In this document: positions 35,780 to 47,919 of the stretch, piece by piece
How the letters are laid out: each line of letters starts with the position of its first letter
Numbering within the stretch: position 1 is the first letter of the stretch
Origin: Druceiella hillmani
Taxonomy: Eukaryota > Arthropoda > Insecta > Lepidoptera > Hepialidae
DNA length: 64,000 bases
Direction of reading: 5' to 3'
Assembly (NCBI GenBank): GCA_039881145.1
Contig: JAYKKI010000091.1
Location: 1,674,001-1,738,000 of the forward strand
Position numbers and translations under genes: made by a program
Notes under the pieces: model-generated
What the model saw: only the letters and a program-made list of their open reading frames with translations
Told to the model about the DNA's origin: nothing
Databases searched by the model: none

Positions 35780-36000
35780 CTTTTAAATATGTTATTAGAT
35801 TGGATTACTTCTCGCCGTGGTGTGTTGGTTTGGTCACAAAGCATACGGTCTTTGACGGTGCGGCGCACCGCTTTCTAGGCCGCTTTCTAATTTCCAGATG
35901 TTCGGTGAACGGGGCTGGATTGTCGTAAGAGATTGCTGTCATAGCAATAAGTCGGCCATATGTATCATTTTTATACATTAAAGTACATAAATAAAATATG
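35780..36000 (+). repeat. SINE-like repeat with LINE-type tail
   Basis: The head CGTGGTGTGTTGGTTTGG (about 35815) resembles a tRNA box A region. It is followed by CATACGGTCTTTGACGGTGC, and the tail has ATAGCAATAAGTCGGCC (about 35941) then AAAGTACATAAATAAAAT. That tail (AATAAG-CGGCC, then ATAAATAAA) is recalled from 3' ends of lepidopteran LINEs and their dependent SINEs. No good box B was found. One old copy is present here, so the family cannot be confirmed from this window. Confidence 0.4.
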
Positions 36001-36240
36001 TTTTGTCTATTTGCGTGTAAGCTTCAGAAACATGTACGAGTAACAAAGTATGATCGTAACATCGTAATTATATTCCTAACTACGAAAATAAGTATTTGTT
36101 TGCCTCGCTTTCACACCTCAACAACTTATCGGATATCCTTGAAATTTTGCATACATGCAGCATATGTTATGGGGATTAAAGTATTGTATATAACTGTTAT
36201 ACGTTATAAATGTACTTTTTAACCCAAAAAACAATGTTTT
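36001..36240 (+). repeat. degenerate dispersed repeat
   Basis: TTTGTCTATTTGCGTGTAAG is followed by TTTCACACCTCAACAACTTA, then CTTGAAATTTTGCATACATG. This layout is recalled from common insect interspersed repeats. It adjoins the SINE-like copy. Family and limits are uncertain. Confidence 0.35.
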
Positions 36241-37125
36241 TGATATTAAGAGAAAAATATCCGTTTGAAGTGAAAGTTGTAACACAAATATGTATGTATT
36301 TTTACATAATAAGTGCATAAATCGTCTTAACTGTAAAGTAATTAGTAATTAATTAATTAGTATTAAGTAGTCTTCATTTGAAGAACATTTTTCAAAAAAT
36401 ATACCACCGTATTTTATTTTCTCCAAGCGAGCCGCATTGTGGTAATAAAAAAATTACATGTTCACAAATGTGAAATGGAGTAGATTCAAATTAGTTGACA
36501 AGCACCTTCTTAAATTAAGTTAGTTAATAAAAACTTAACACAGCATTTACGGGTCATTTAATAAAAAAAATTAAATTATGCACCCAAAATGTCTTTTTCT
36601 GAAATGCCATAGAAAGTTGTTTTACGATTCCGCTATCGTGAAACCAATATATCTATAATCAAAAGTTTAGTAATAGAATTAAAACCCGATATCAAATTTC
36701 TTGTAAAATTTTAAATTGTCACAGTTTTTTTTAATAATGTATGTTTGTAATATGTGATGTTTTACAACCAATAGTGAAAATACTTATTTTTAAAATCGAA
36801 ATAGTATAAATTATCCAACTTATCGTTTTTGTAATGTTTATATGCGCGATATGAATTTAATTTTAAATTATGGTCCTTTACAATACACAGTACATTTTCA
36901 ATTATATGATGAGGAAACGGCAAAAGCGACCTATTTTATATAAATGAAGGGAGTTTTCATAATTAAATCATCATACAAATCATAACACAAAAAATAACAC
37001 CGGCAGCTGCTTTGCTTAATTAGACACTTGGTTTAATTCACCGCACAATATTCTGTAAAATATATTTATCTACGCAAAAAATAAAATTCCTTAAAGGGAA
37101 AAAAAAGCCAAACGAGCAATTTAAA
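36241..37125. other. AT-rich, nothing recognised
   Basis: No signal was recognised. Confidence 0.5.
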
Positions 37126-37129
37126 TGAA

Positions 37130-37480
37130 CTATAGCAATCCACCCGCGTGTATATTCGCCATTATTACTGTCAGTTAATATAGGTAAGGGCTACAGACAT
37201 AAAGCAAAAAACAATTATTATTTTTTAATTGTGTTATAAATTTCCACAACGGTCAGAGCGAGCGCGGGGAGACTTCTTAATGGACTTCTGAGTAAAATGC
37301 AAATATTTTTATTGCAAAGATTTCTCCGTATTTTTGGAGCGCAATAAAAATTACTAATTAAAGTTATCAAACAACCTATCTGAGATAACCGGGGTCTAGT
37401 ACTGTCGACTGAATTCCTTTTATTGCCTTTTTCGTTAAGAGGCGAGTCGATACTTTGCTATTATAAACCGTCTTAACTAA
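37130..37480. promoter_or_regulatory. candidate enhancer: POU octamer with Caudal/Abd-B-like sites
   Basis: A C+G-richer block. The perfect POU octamer ATGCAAAT lies at 37297-37304. TTTTATTGC-type words lie at 37308-37315 and 37418-37426, GCAATAAA at 37341-37348, and CTAATTA at 37354-37360. The clustering of octamer, TTTATTG and TAATTA words within 130 bp is suggestive of a homeodomain-bound enhancer. A+T-rich DNA produces some of these by chance. Confidence 0.3.
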
Positions 37481-38025
37481 CCGTTGTGCTTATAGTTATA
37501 CTTAAAATGAATCTTAACCGTCTGTGGGGAAATTTGTCAAAAGGGTTACCTTAGGGTCGGCTTGTGAAAATAAAATTGTATTAAATCATATCATCAAACC
37601 AATTCCAATATTTTTTTTAATTTCTCACAAAATAAGTTTACTTTGCATAATATCATATTAAAGCCACCGAAAGGTGTATTGAAGAAGATTGATATTTTTC
37701 ATTTCATTGATTAATCTCTATTATGAAGTTAGAGACTTTATAATAATGGTTATATTTGATCTTGAATTCTAACAAATTAGAATATATTTTACTTTGAAAT
37801 CATATTTCGTTTTGTAAATCACTGATTCGTGTTGATTTGTAAGTTTTGTCACTTTTGTCATTATAAACACGTCCAAAGTTCACGTCGTTTTTCATACATA
37901 CAAGTTCAAGTTCACTCCGTTAAAGTAATGCAGTACAAATAACATATAGTTTTATTATTCAATATCATAAAATTAATAATTTATTTATTCAGTTTTAAAG
38001 TGCAGTAGGTACAATAAATAGCGAC
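37481..38025. other. AT-rich, nothing recognised
   Basis: No signal was recognised. Confidence 0.5.
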
Positions 38026-38029
38026 GAAT

Positions 38030-38620
38030 GTAAAAAATACAAACTTATCCAAATTGACACCACTACCAAGCCACTTCATAATCACATAACTGAAGCGGTC
38101 AATAAAATGAAAAAATGTCAAGACCGGAATGAACTGGCAACGCTGCATTGTTTAATGTTAGTGCGGGAAAGACATGTAAATGCTGCAGGGTATTTGTGCG
38201 CAATCTAAACAGGTAAAATAAACAATCACATCATCCTCTCGTGTACTTGTAATAGCCAGGAACATAAATTGATACCAAACCCCAGACCGATAGTAATATC
38301 TATGATCAAATACCACAATGGAACGCAATGTGCTTTATTGGTCCAATTCATTTCGTTCTGGAAACTTCAATTTCCAGAAGAGCTACTGTAGACTCCCACA
38401 TACTATAACTAATAATGATTAACAAAATACAACAGTGGCAGCAAATCCCTATTATACTATTCCAAAGCTAAACAACAAAGTTTCCCATGTGATATGAGTT
38501 ACTTACAAGCTGAACGCGCATCGATGAGAAAAAAGCGTCGAAGCGACACATAAATGACGGGCTTCGACTTTTTACCGTAAAAATGTTTTCCTTCACAATA
38601 AGCTTTTCTTACAATAGCCC
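38030..38620. promoter_or_regulatory. broad candidate regulatory block
   Basis: A moderately C+G-richer stretch that keeps CpG words such as ATCGATGAGAAAAAAGCGTC near 38520. It includes ACAATGG (near 38314) and TTTATTGG (near 38335). No coding frame was found. It is weaker than the other islands. Confidence 0.2.
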
Positions 38621-40080
38621 TGAAACTCTACGTAAGAATTGTCAAATAAATTAAATCTGTACCTGTTTTAATGTTCGAGAACAAATGTTTTTTCCGTTGT
38701 ATTTACTACAAAATTTACTAAAAAAATGTTTCCATACTTTTTTCTTTATCTGCCTTCGTTTAGCTTTGTTGACAAATTGCAATTAAATTAAAATTTTCTT
38801 TCATATACGTCGAATACAGCGAATATTACTAAGAGCAAGACAGAAAAAATAATATAAGCACAATTTCATATATTTATATACTATATATGTTACTTTCTTT
38901 CTACTGGCTATAGGCATAAGACGGATAAAAAAGTAGACATTGCTTTAATAAATATTGTAAAAAATATAATAGGAAAAAAATAAAATTCATCGCCTAGTAC
39001 ACAAAAAAATATTTAAAATTCAAATCAATCAAATAGATGGAAAAAATAGTGCGTGTCAGCTCTGACGAGCGACTAGAATTTACTCCTTGAGTACGATTGT
39101 TTTGGAATGTATAAAATAGTTAACATTGTATATAAACATGAATATCAATATCATTAAATGTAAATGGAAAATTCTTTAATAAAAAATGCCGACATATTTA
39201 TTTTCAAGTAAAATACAAATGAACAAGACCAAATTATAAAACTAAATCAAATACATTTAATAACGTCAGACTAAGAAGTTAAAGTTAAAAGAGACTTTTT
39301 AATTATGTAGGATAGAAGACACCAAATATTCACACATAATGACATTTAATGATTCAAAAATTCTATTATTGCAATTCAATCTGACTAGCGACATTAAATT
39401 TAGTTTGCGCTGGATGGTACACTTTACCTATATAGCCAAAATGATAAAATGTGCATTCAATTAGTTTGGACTAAATGATATAAGCCTGTGACTGCTTTAA
39501 TTCAGGAAGTTATCAATACGTATGTATTCTTAATATTTGGTAATTTACCAAATACTCGCAAAAATATATAGCATTCTAACAAATTGAATTCGAGTATAAA
39601 TGATGACAGAAGTTACATTAAGTAAAAATTATTTTATTGAAATGTAATGTACGGTTCAATTTGCTCATAGCTAAAACAAAAACATGCATTAAATTGATTT
39701 GGGCTAGAAAACACAAACCATTCTTTCATAGGGTTTCAATGTGAAAATCCTATTTCATTGGTTAATACACCATTCCATTGAATATTTGTTTTATCAATCT
39801 CTTACCAAATTGTAAATTAAAAAATAATGACTATATGATTTATTATTGAAAATTTAACTATCTGTTGCGAAATTTAAAAAATATAAAATGAAACTCAATA
39901 TAGCAGCAAAAAGACAATGGGCAGAAAAATTTATAAAAGTAAAAGTAATGGAAATAAAAATAGTACAAAAAGTATAAAAATAAGGTATACAAAAATGAAA
40001 ACGAAATAAGAAAAAAACAATATTTAAAAACACAAAATAGACTAAAAATGTATAAGTAAAGAAATTAAAAATCTGAAAAT
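38621..40080. other. very AT-rich, nothing recognised
   Basis: A-rich on the plus strand around 39880-40080. No repeats or frames of note were seen. Confidence 0.5.
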
Positions 40081-40085
40081 GTATT

Positions 40086-40450
40086 TCATTTATTTTTCAA
40101 TTCCTTTTCTGCAACTTCAGCACGAGCCTTCGCTTGTCGATCTTGACTCGACAAAATTTCCTTGCGGATTTCATGGAGCTCGTCTCTTCGTTGTCTCTGC
40201 TCCACCATTTCATGCCTTATCTAATTTCTTTTGAATTCTTCCGTCTGAAGTAACTGACGTTGACTGAAAGTGAACCGGATATCTGAATGCTGGCTGCTGG
40301 TATGCTCCTGCATATTGGTAGATTCGTCGGTCGTTCGGTCGGTTCGGTCACATGGTTTCCTGTACCCCACACCTATGCTGACCCGCAGAAACAGTTCGTT
40401 GCCACGGACGATGTTGGCAAAGTTTGCGCGGCTTCAGCAAAAACTTCACT
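40086..40450 (-). pseudogene. C-terminal coiled-coil gene remnant, perhaps Myb/SANT-like transposon accessory
   Basis: The minus strand is open from about 40440. It contains NFANIVRGNELFLRVSIGVG and then FTFSQRQLLQTEEFKRN, meets one in-frame TAG near 40220, and continues HEMVEQRQRRDELHEIRKEI and AKARAEVAEKELKNK to a TGA at 40086-40088. The Glu/Arg/Gln-rich part is a clear coiled coil. Such tails are usual in Myb/SANT-like proteins that accompany PIF/Harbinger transposons. The DNA-binding domain itself is not seen. The two plus-strand frames over 40270-40493 are shadows. Coding origin is likely; the family is a guess. Confidence 0.4.
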
Positions 40451-42570
40451 TCTACTCGTCGATTATTGCTCAGACGGATCTGTAGTTAACTGACTCTAAT
40501 TACTTCAATGTTAATTTATGAATATCACCAATTTTTAATTTCAAAACATTTTCGCATATCACTAGAAAAAAAAATAAAATAAAAGTCCACTGGAAGGGTT
40601 CTTTAAAGGTGATTAAATTACAAACTACTTTCGATTCTAATACTGCTTCTTTGGTGTTAAATATAAATTCGAATAAAATTCACTTCAAATAAATCAATCT
40701 AAAAACTTTCGGTGCCCCTTTACTATCAGTATCTAATCAGTTTCTAAAAAAGACTATAATTGAAAGATTAATTGTACACTTATTTACCTCGATTCTATTA
40801 CACATGTTTACCTCGATTGAATTGTTGGGCAAAATAGTTTGATGGGACTTCCACAATTAGCGCCAGCGCTATTAAGGAAACGACGGGATCAATGCTTGGA
40901 TTTTATATTAAGCCAAAGTCGGCAGAGTTGACTTCCTTTTGCCTAAAGAAACAAATAAATCACACGTTTCTTAAATACATTAAAACTACAGAAATTTAAT
41001 TTTTCATCACTAGCATCACGTACGGAGAAAAATCGCTGATCTATTATATTTATGTAAAATCATACATTAGCATATTGATTGTCCATATCTCCTCTCTCTA
41101 ATCAACTTCAACATTCGACTTAGATCCTGTAAACAATTACAGAGATTATTCGCAAGTTTATAATACCTCTTTTGATTATACATCCTTTTTATTATACATC
41201 TACGTGACTATAACTTGTTTTATGAGCTTATCAATATATAAATAAATAAATTCTATTTTCACTATAAATTTGACTGTACTTACCCTTTCATTAATAATAC
41301 TTTTGTTAAACGCAATACTTCCAGCCAAACAAACGACGCTTACAACTCTCAGAAATAATTCGATATGTAAATTAAAGATGTGTCTGAAATTAGCTTATTA
41401 CACTTTTCTTAACGCTCTGAACTTCGTACACTCTGAATTACCATAAAACTTCATACCGGGTGCTATATATGAAAATCGATTCTTAAAGAGTAAAGTCCTA
41501 AAATTTTAAAAATCTCTAAAAATCAGAGATTCTCAGGACAATTCTTTCAAAAAATTGTTCTTCGTTATTTTAAAATTTCTTTTCTAGATATTTTAAAAAT
41601 TTTCATAATTTATAAATTTTTAAACTGATGCTGTAGACTAAAGGGTAACGACTAGACAAACAAGTTATTGAGTTACTGTACGGTGCGCTATTAAAATTAC
41701 GTCATGTATAAACCTCTCTTAAAACTTATGCGTAAGCATTGACATGTTTGATATAAGTCTAAGAATTTTCAGAAAAAATGTAAGAAATAAAGTAGCGTTT
41801 AAAACTCATAAAAATAGGTGTATTTCTAATCTAATAACATTTTTCCGTTTTTAAATGTCAATGAAAAACTAAAAAAAATTACTAGATTGCTAGAAACAAA
41901 TAAGAAACACATTTTGAAATGCTCATCCATATGCGATAAAATGAGCTAATTATTATGACCACATTTATTTAATTTTTGCACATTAAAATAGATATGTCCC
42001 CTGGTCTAGTATTTTTTTATTCTTAGTTGTTTATTAAAAAAATAAAAAGTAAGAAAATATTTTAAAAAAGCTTTTTAATTTTTATGAACTACTAAAATCA
42101 TAGAATTCTAAAATGCAGTGAAAATGAGCTAATAAACACAATAATATATTTTTCTAAACTAGCATTCTTTTATTCGCTGACGTCTACTTAACAAAATAAA
42201 CAGTCTAATGTTTAAAAAAATGTCGTTATTTACTATAAACAATTAAACCCGAAAAACCTTATGTGCAGTTAAAATGAGACAGGAGATACGTATGAATGGG
42301 CGCGTTTCCTGATCTCGTATATTTTTTATTCGCTTTGTGTGTTCCTCTAGTATGTGTTTAAATCTTCACCAATAAAAAAATTTATAGATATTTTTTAACG
42401 TGTTATTAATTTTCGTAACCAATCAAATCCAGAATAATACCGAAATAGTAACTATTACAAACAAAAATGGACGCGTCTCCTTAATTAGAACTTTTTATTT
42501 TTATATGCCTATATAATTATAAAATATTTGTTAAAATTATTATTAATTGCTAGAAATACAAAAATAATGT
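40451..42570. other. very AT-rich, nothing recognised
   Basis: Over 2 kb without recognised features. Short imperfect hairpins occur (for example near 41510-41535). Confidence 0.5.
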
Positions 42571-42574
42571 TAAC

Positions 42575-42805
42575 TAGTAGTCTGTCCCCCCGCTTCGCAC
42601 GTGCAGGCAGATTTATTCGCACGACGGAATGGAGGGGGTAGGTATATGCGTTTAACCAGAAAGGCTGTGTTTATATATGTCTATCATATTTTTCCCGAAA
42701 AAAATGAACCTATTTGTGATACAATTGTTTCCATTCGAAAGTCAATATTTTAAAGATGACTTATATATATTGAAAATTAATGTAGCAGTTTCGTCGTGGT
42801 TTTGT
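42575..42805 (+). repeat. dispersed repeat, copy 1 (CCCGCTTCGCA type)
   Basis: It starts near ACTAGTAGTCTGTCC, then CCCGCTTCGCACG, ACGACGGAAT, GTTTAACCAGAAAGG and a T-rich end. It aligns over its length with the copy at 43495-43760 in the same order. CTAGCGACCCGCCCCGGCTTCGCACGGGT-like openings are familiar from insect interspersed repeats. The class is unknown to me. Confidence 0.65.
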
Positions 42806-43490
42806 ACTTTTTTTTTACTTGTATCTTAAAAACTTCTTTGTTTTCTCCGATTAATTATTCTTTTATTTTTATGTATTTATTTATTTATCAACTTTTATGT
42901 ATAATACATATGACATACTTATTGTTACATGGGCAATCTCTTCCAATCAACCATAACAAGTGGTATTGAAATTTAGTTGGTAGAGAGGAAAAAAATAAAA
43001 AATATTTAAAAATGTAGTAATACAAACTATTGACATGATTTAGGATGGAAAAGATAGAAAAGGACAGGGGCACAAAACAAAAGGTTACAGGAGAGGCAGT
43101 ACTTTTTCACACGATCTTCGAAAATATTTAGGGACGTGATTTTCCTGGTGTCCGATCAGGTGATTCCCAATTTTTGCTGCTTGGACAGTGAAGGATTTTT
43201 CGTAAGAGGTATGTTTGGGAATAAGTAGGGTGAGTAAACTTTCAGATCGTAGCGCAAGGCAGTGAGCAGACAAATCTTTAAGTTTGCCAGTAAGATAATT
43301 TGAGCTCTGAGGATTTTTTAATATATTAAAAAGAAGTGTAAGTATGTAAAGTTAGCGTCGACCACGGATGTTCAGCCATTTGAGAAGTGACCTATATTCA
43401 GAAATATGGTCTTATTTTCTGAGTCATATTTAATATATTTTATTAAATCTATTTTTAGATGTCTATTTAACATTTAAAAAAATACATTTA
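42806..43490. other. AT-rich, nothing recognised
   Basis: Two minus-strand frames of about 60 codons (42888-43273) are not recognised. The stretch around 43080-43300 is slightly C+G-richer, and its minus frame contains HLIGHQENHVPKYF, which is not assigned. Confidence 0.4.
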
Positions 43491-43494
43491 CTGC

Positions 43495-43760
43495 CATAAA
43501 TAATAAAAATATTACTAACTAGCGACCGAACCCGCTTCGCATGACTATATAGATTTTTACCCACGACGGAACAGAGACGGTATATCCGTTTAGTCTAAAA
43601 GGTGATGTGTAAGTCTGTTACCGTTTATCTCGAAAACGAATTAATTTATTTTTATATAGTTCTTTTTTATTCAAAAGCTGATATTTCAGAAATTACTTAT
43701 AGCGATATACGATAGAAATTGAAGTAGAAGTTTTTTAACCGAGTGTTGTAATTTTTTTAA
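43495..43760 (+). repeat. dispersed repeat, copy 2 (CCCGCTTCGCA type)
   Basis: Shares order and wording with copy 1: ACTAACTAGCGACCGAACC, CCGCTTCGCATG, CACGACGGAACAGAGACGG, CCGTTTAGTCTAAAAGG, and the T-rich end with AGTAGAAGTTTTTTAACCG. It lies directly against the truncated end of the mariner fragment. Confidence 0.65.
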
Positions 43761-43794
43761 TTATTAAGGAGGATTCTATTGCGAGAGCGTTGCC

Positions 43795-44340
43795 CTGAAA
43801 ATTTTTCATAATTACAGGCAAGCAATTGTTGATATATTAGTGTGCGTTAACTGTTCTTTTCGTTTCACAGAATAATCGTTGCATAATAACCCGTCCATCC
43901 GAAGAATTAAGCAACCATTTTGTCCTTCTTTCACCTTTGTAGGTAACTCTTCAAAAGAAAACGCCCACTGCACAGCCTCTTAGTTTTGAATTTGTAAAAC
44001 GTATTTACCTTTCGTCACCCATGAGGATGTCGAATACAGCATCTGAGTGAACTCCATGGAATTTTTGTGAAATTTCGCAATACCAAACAATGTTACAATT
44101 GATTTTAAGGGGTATCCACATATCACAAAGCTTCTTGGCGCCTAAATATAGATGTAGAATTTTCTGTACTTGGCTTATATGAATGCATAAACTTGTCCAA
44201 GTCTGCTGATAGACTATTCTTTTGTCAATCTTCCTCATGAGCTGCACAGCATTAATGTTATCTTACACCACCACGCTTGAATTTGTTAAAAAAGTTGTAC
44301 ATAGTAGACAGAATGAAATTTTAAGGTTTGAGCTCATCCG
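43795..44340 (-). pseudogene. mariner transposase fragment
   Basis: The minus strand from about 44312 reads FNKFKRGG, then VVV, a stop, and DNINAVQLMRKIDKRIVYQQ. This is the start of the second helix-turn-helix and linker. ISQVQKILHLYLGAKKLC and DMWIP follow, equivalent to the mariner W-I-P-H-N-L-T stretch. FDILMGDE (about 44014) retains the first catalytic Asp. After a frameshift come VQWAFSFEELPTKVKEGQNG (about 43955-43925) and KRTVNAH, stop, YINNCLPVIMKN (about 43860-43800). The frame then ends abruptly at the dispersed repeat, so the second and third catalytic Asp residues are gone. No terminal repeats were identified. Confidence 0.8.
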
Positions 44341-44723
44341 CAAAAAGGCCAATATCTTGAACAGAAGATAAAACTCTCGTATTTACTTTGGACTCTAGTT
44401 TATTTACATGTGGTCAAAGGTAACAAAACACTTCAGGCACGCGTTGACTGCATTAGCTCTCGTCCTTCTTACTACTCCGTAGTAGGCAAGACCTAATGAT
44501 TTTAAAACTATGTAAAAGTATTTTTACGAGGCATAGAAGCCTCACCGCAATTAATCTAGGTTATAGTTTTCCAGTACCGTTTTTTTTTCAAAATATTGCA
44601 GGCAGCATCACTATAAATTTTACAAAAACGTTCCAAAACTGTAACTAGCATACTAGACCGTGCTACAGTTAGAGTAATTTTCCCAGCAGATCTTACTTTT
44701 GGTGAGTAGTCAATTTATAAAGA

Positions 44724-44778
44724 ATGTTTTACCTATGCTCACATGAACATCATGTTTTACCTATGCTCACATGAACAT
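44724..44778. repeat. 27-bp direct duplication
   Basis: A unit starting ATGTTTTACCTATGCTCACA is present exactly at 44724-44750 and 44752-44778, separated by one C. Confidence 0.95.
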
Positions 44779-45705
44779 TTGGCTTTTGTTAGTATTTATT
44801 ACTAATATTATTGCGTCACAAACCTTTCTTTTTATCAGAGTTCAAACGACTCTTATCAATGGTAAGATTTGTAACTGACCGTATGATAGCCCTCGTAAGA
44901 AATTCGTTTTGTTTAAATACCTATTTACGTTACTGGGTAAGGAAAGTTTAATACTCGTATCTTTGTTGCATTTACATAAAAAGAGTTTCTACTATTTATT
45001 CAATTCCACTAATGCTTCATCAACGACATGTTGATTATAGTTTAGCTCATCTGAGAAAAACTCTTGATAACTTCGAAATAATATGATATACTATGATTTT
45101 GCCAAAAAACGAGCCACTTGTGCAAAACGCTATCAAGATGGCAAATAAATTCGGAGTGATTTTGCTCTTATATGTAAACCATCATCGAATAAATCTATCA
45201 TTTTGCATACTCCTTGAAACGTATCGTAAGTTACTCCTTGCTCAGTTTTTAGACTTATAAGAAATAGAGCCGTTAACTATGTGAAGTAACATCATAAAAT
45301 AAAAGTCTTCGCTATTGTTAATGTGAACTACAATACCCTCACGAGATCATCTGTTTTTTATGCCTAAGTGATCATGGTTCTTTGTCCCTTTGTTTGCTTG
45401 TGATATCCTTGACATTGTTTTCGATAAAATATATTCTTTTATATTTTCCAAGTGAACAGCGAGGTGGGTGAATATTCGTGCATGCTAAATGAAAAAAAAA
45501 CGCCATATTAAAATATAAATTTATCGACCAGACTGAAATCGTTCAGCTTTATTTCTAGCTCGTAAGCTAAATATCGCATGACCACTGCCTTTGTTAATAT
45601 ATTTTGTAACATATTGTATTGATTTCCCAGAACTCTACAGTTCAACATTTATATGTGTACTAAAGATTTTGCATGAATAATAAGGCTATAGCAATAGATT
45701 GTAAG
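44779..45705. other. AT-rich, nothing recognised
   Basis: No motif or repeat was recognised. Confidence 0.5.
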
Positions 45706-45712
45706 GCAGTAC

Positions 45713-45814
45713 CAATCCAATATCAATTTCAAGAGTCGGGATATTGGCAGTTTGTTCGCCTTCCTCAGATAACAAACTGCCAATATCCGGAATCTTGAAA
45801 TAGGTATTGGATTG
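45713..45814. repeat. 102-nt hairpin with 44-bp arms, pre-miRNA-like
   Basis: Arm 45713-45756 pairs with 45771-45814 around a 14-nt loop (CGCCTTCCTCAGAT). Four mismatches fall at arm positions 11, 13, 23 and 26; the 18 bp nearest the loop are perfect. Size, loop and bulge spacing would allow a microRNA-type precursor. It could also be a foldback mobile element or an inverted duplication. No known insect microRNA sequence was recognised in either arm. Confidence 0.9.
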
Positions 45815-47915
45815 AATGATGGACATCAGATCATGCACAGCAATCCCCTACTAGCTTACTATGTTTACTTTTGCCACGGATTTAACAGTATTCGGGTAAG
45901 TTTTGAAATTTGCGCAAGTCAGAAAATAATTCACCTCCATGGTAAAACAACTCTCTCAATTCTTTCTTATTACAAGTGTGATTAGCAATAAATATGAAGA
46001 GTTTCATTATAAGGATTCGAAAAATATAGCTATATAACTACGGGTAAAAAATTAGTAAAGCACTTTTAATATACTCGAACGAACCTGCAACAAAATCTAC
46101 TTGAGTTAATATAGAAAATATTTTATTAAACTTATAGTAATATAGTTATCCTTTAATTATTTTGATCATAGTTTTTTTTAATTCACTTTCATTATCTCCA
46201 TCTATATAGTTCGACACTTCCTGGAATTCCGCAATTAAATTTCGTAGTAGCTAAAAATTTTGACAGTGGACGTCTATCCGATGATAGTGACTGGTATTTA
46301 TGAGATTTTTCACATAATTTATTTCAAATATTTTACTTAAAAGTACTTTTTAAACACTTTTCTAGTAGGAGGAGAAAATCTAAAATGGTTTAATTAAAAA
46401 CACATAGCATAAACCTCCAACTTAACTTCAAATATCGATGGAAAATACATCCAAACATTATTAAATCTACAAATTTGATCTAAAAAAAGCCTTTTTGTTA
46501 CCAGTCATGCTATATCAAATGAAAGCCTATCACACCAAAAACGGTTTTGACGAGATCTTGCATAGCTTTCTAGCTTAATTACACGTTTAATGGTAAATTT
46601 TATGGAAAAGTCTGGAGATATTCAATTCTTTATATCACCTATTATACCAAATTTCATTAAAATCGAGGAGTGTGAGATAGAATGTCTGCCTTAATTGTGT
46701 TGATTTGATAATGAACAATTAAGTACAATATTTTTTGTATGACACTGTTACCCGGTAATTACAACTGCGCTCGTAATAATAGCTCTGACAATATTCGCTA
46801 GCAACCGTCTTGTTGGTATGAATGACAATAACGTTGTAGTCTTGGACTTTCAAAAGCTTGACTTATTTTTATTTTTCAACACTTTCGTCGCTGTGCGCTA
46901 AGTTTATTCTTTTAGTGTTTGGCATACTGCGTCTCCCGTTTAATTTTCGCCTTTCTCGTCGGAAAAAATGTAAGACACGATATTATCAAGGATTAAAATC
47001 TGTACAGTATTTACGAACATTCGTACGCAGTACAAACCAACATTCACGTGCACGTGGCGAGCATCAAACTCAGTTTAGAATCTTTGTGATAAAGGGATTT
47101 TTTTTTCAAAAGCATGAACTTTACATAAATACATTTCAAAATATAATGACGAAAGCTTATATCATATGGAGAATCTCAGCTCCAGTTCACATGCTATAAT
47201 AAAGCGTACTTTCATTCTACATTTCACACAGTGCGATGTATACCAATCGCGAAAAATTAAATTCCTTAATAGCTCTCTTAATAACTTGTTCAATATCAGG
47301 TAGATTCAACGTCATTAACGAAAGGGAATATAAAAAATATTGAATATTTACAATCAATCTGGCATTCAATAGGTTTTATTACACAATACGTCAATTTAAA
47401 TAGGACCACAGTGCATACTATCAAGTGGTGAAGTAATAGGGGTATGTACGTATGAATATGAGGGTTCAACGGATTGAATTGATTCCTGTAATTACTTCCA
47501 ATCATTTGTCCTACTTAGGTGCAATGCTTTTTCCTTACAATTGTAAATATAAGTATTAAAAATTTGCTGGCTGGGTAGCAATGTTGACAAAAATAATTTG
47601 TAGCGGTCCATTTAATTGTGAGCTCTTTCTACAATCTCTCTCTATCATCACTGTCTATTAACGGGTTATTATATACTTAACATACAATTAGATAAATACC
47701 TGAAATATATTGTATTAAAATAAATATATTTTATTAATATAAATATATAAACAATTTTCCTTCATTAAATATCGTTATATGTAATTTGTCTTCATATATA
47801 TCACCCTTATCGGGATGAAAATTTTGAATCCGATTTTCGATCAAAAACCTCGTGAACAATTCATAAGTTGATTTGAATTAAATTTTTAAGAACTACATTT
47901 AAAGTGTATTACTCT
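45815..47915. other. AT-rich, nothing recognised
   Basis: A 113-codon plus frame at 46858-47199 begins with a non-ATG codon, is Phe- and Arg-rich and unrecognised. A small C+G-richer patch at 46880-47060 underlies it. Confidence 0.45.
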
Positions 47916-47919
47916 TGAG

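Noticed and set aside
40270..40493. Two overlapping plus-strand frames of about 70 codons
   Set aside because: They are shadows of the coiled-coil pseudogene on the minus strand.
46858..47199. 113-codon plus-strand frame
   Set aside because: Starts at a non-ATG codon, has Phe/Arg/Lys composition expected from its DNA, and no recognisable motif.
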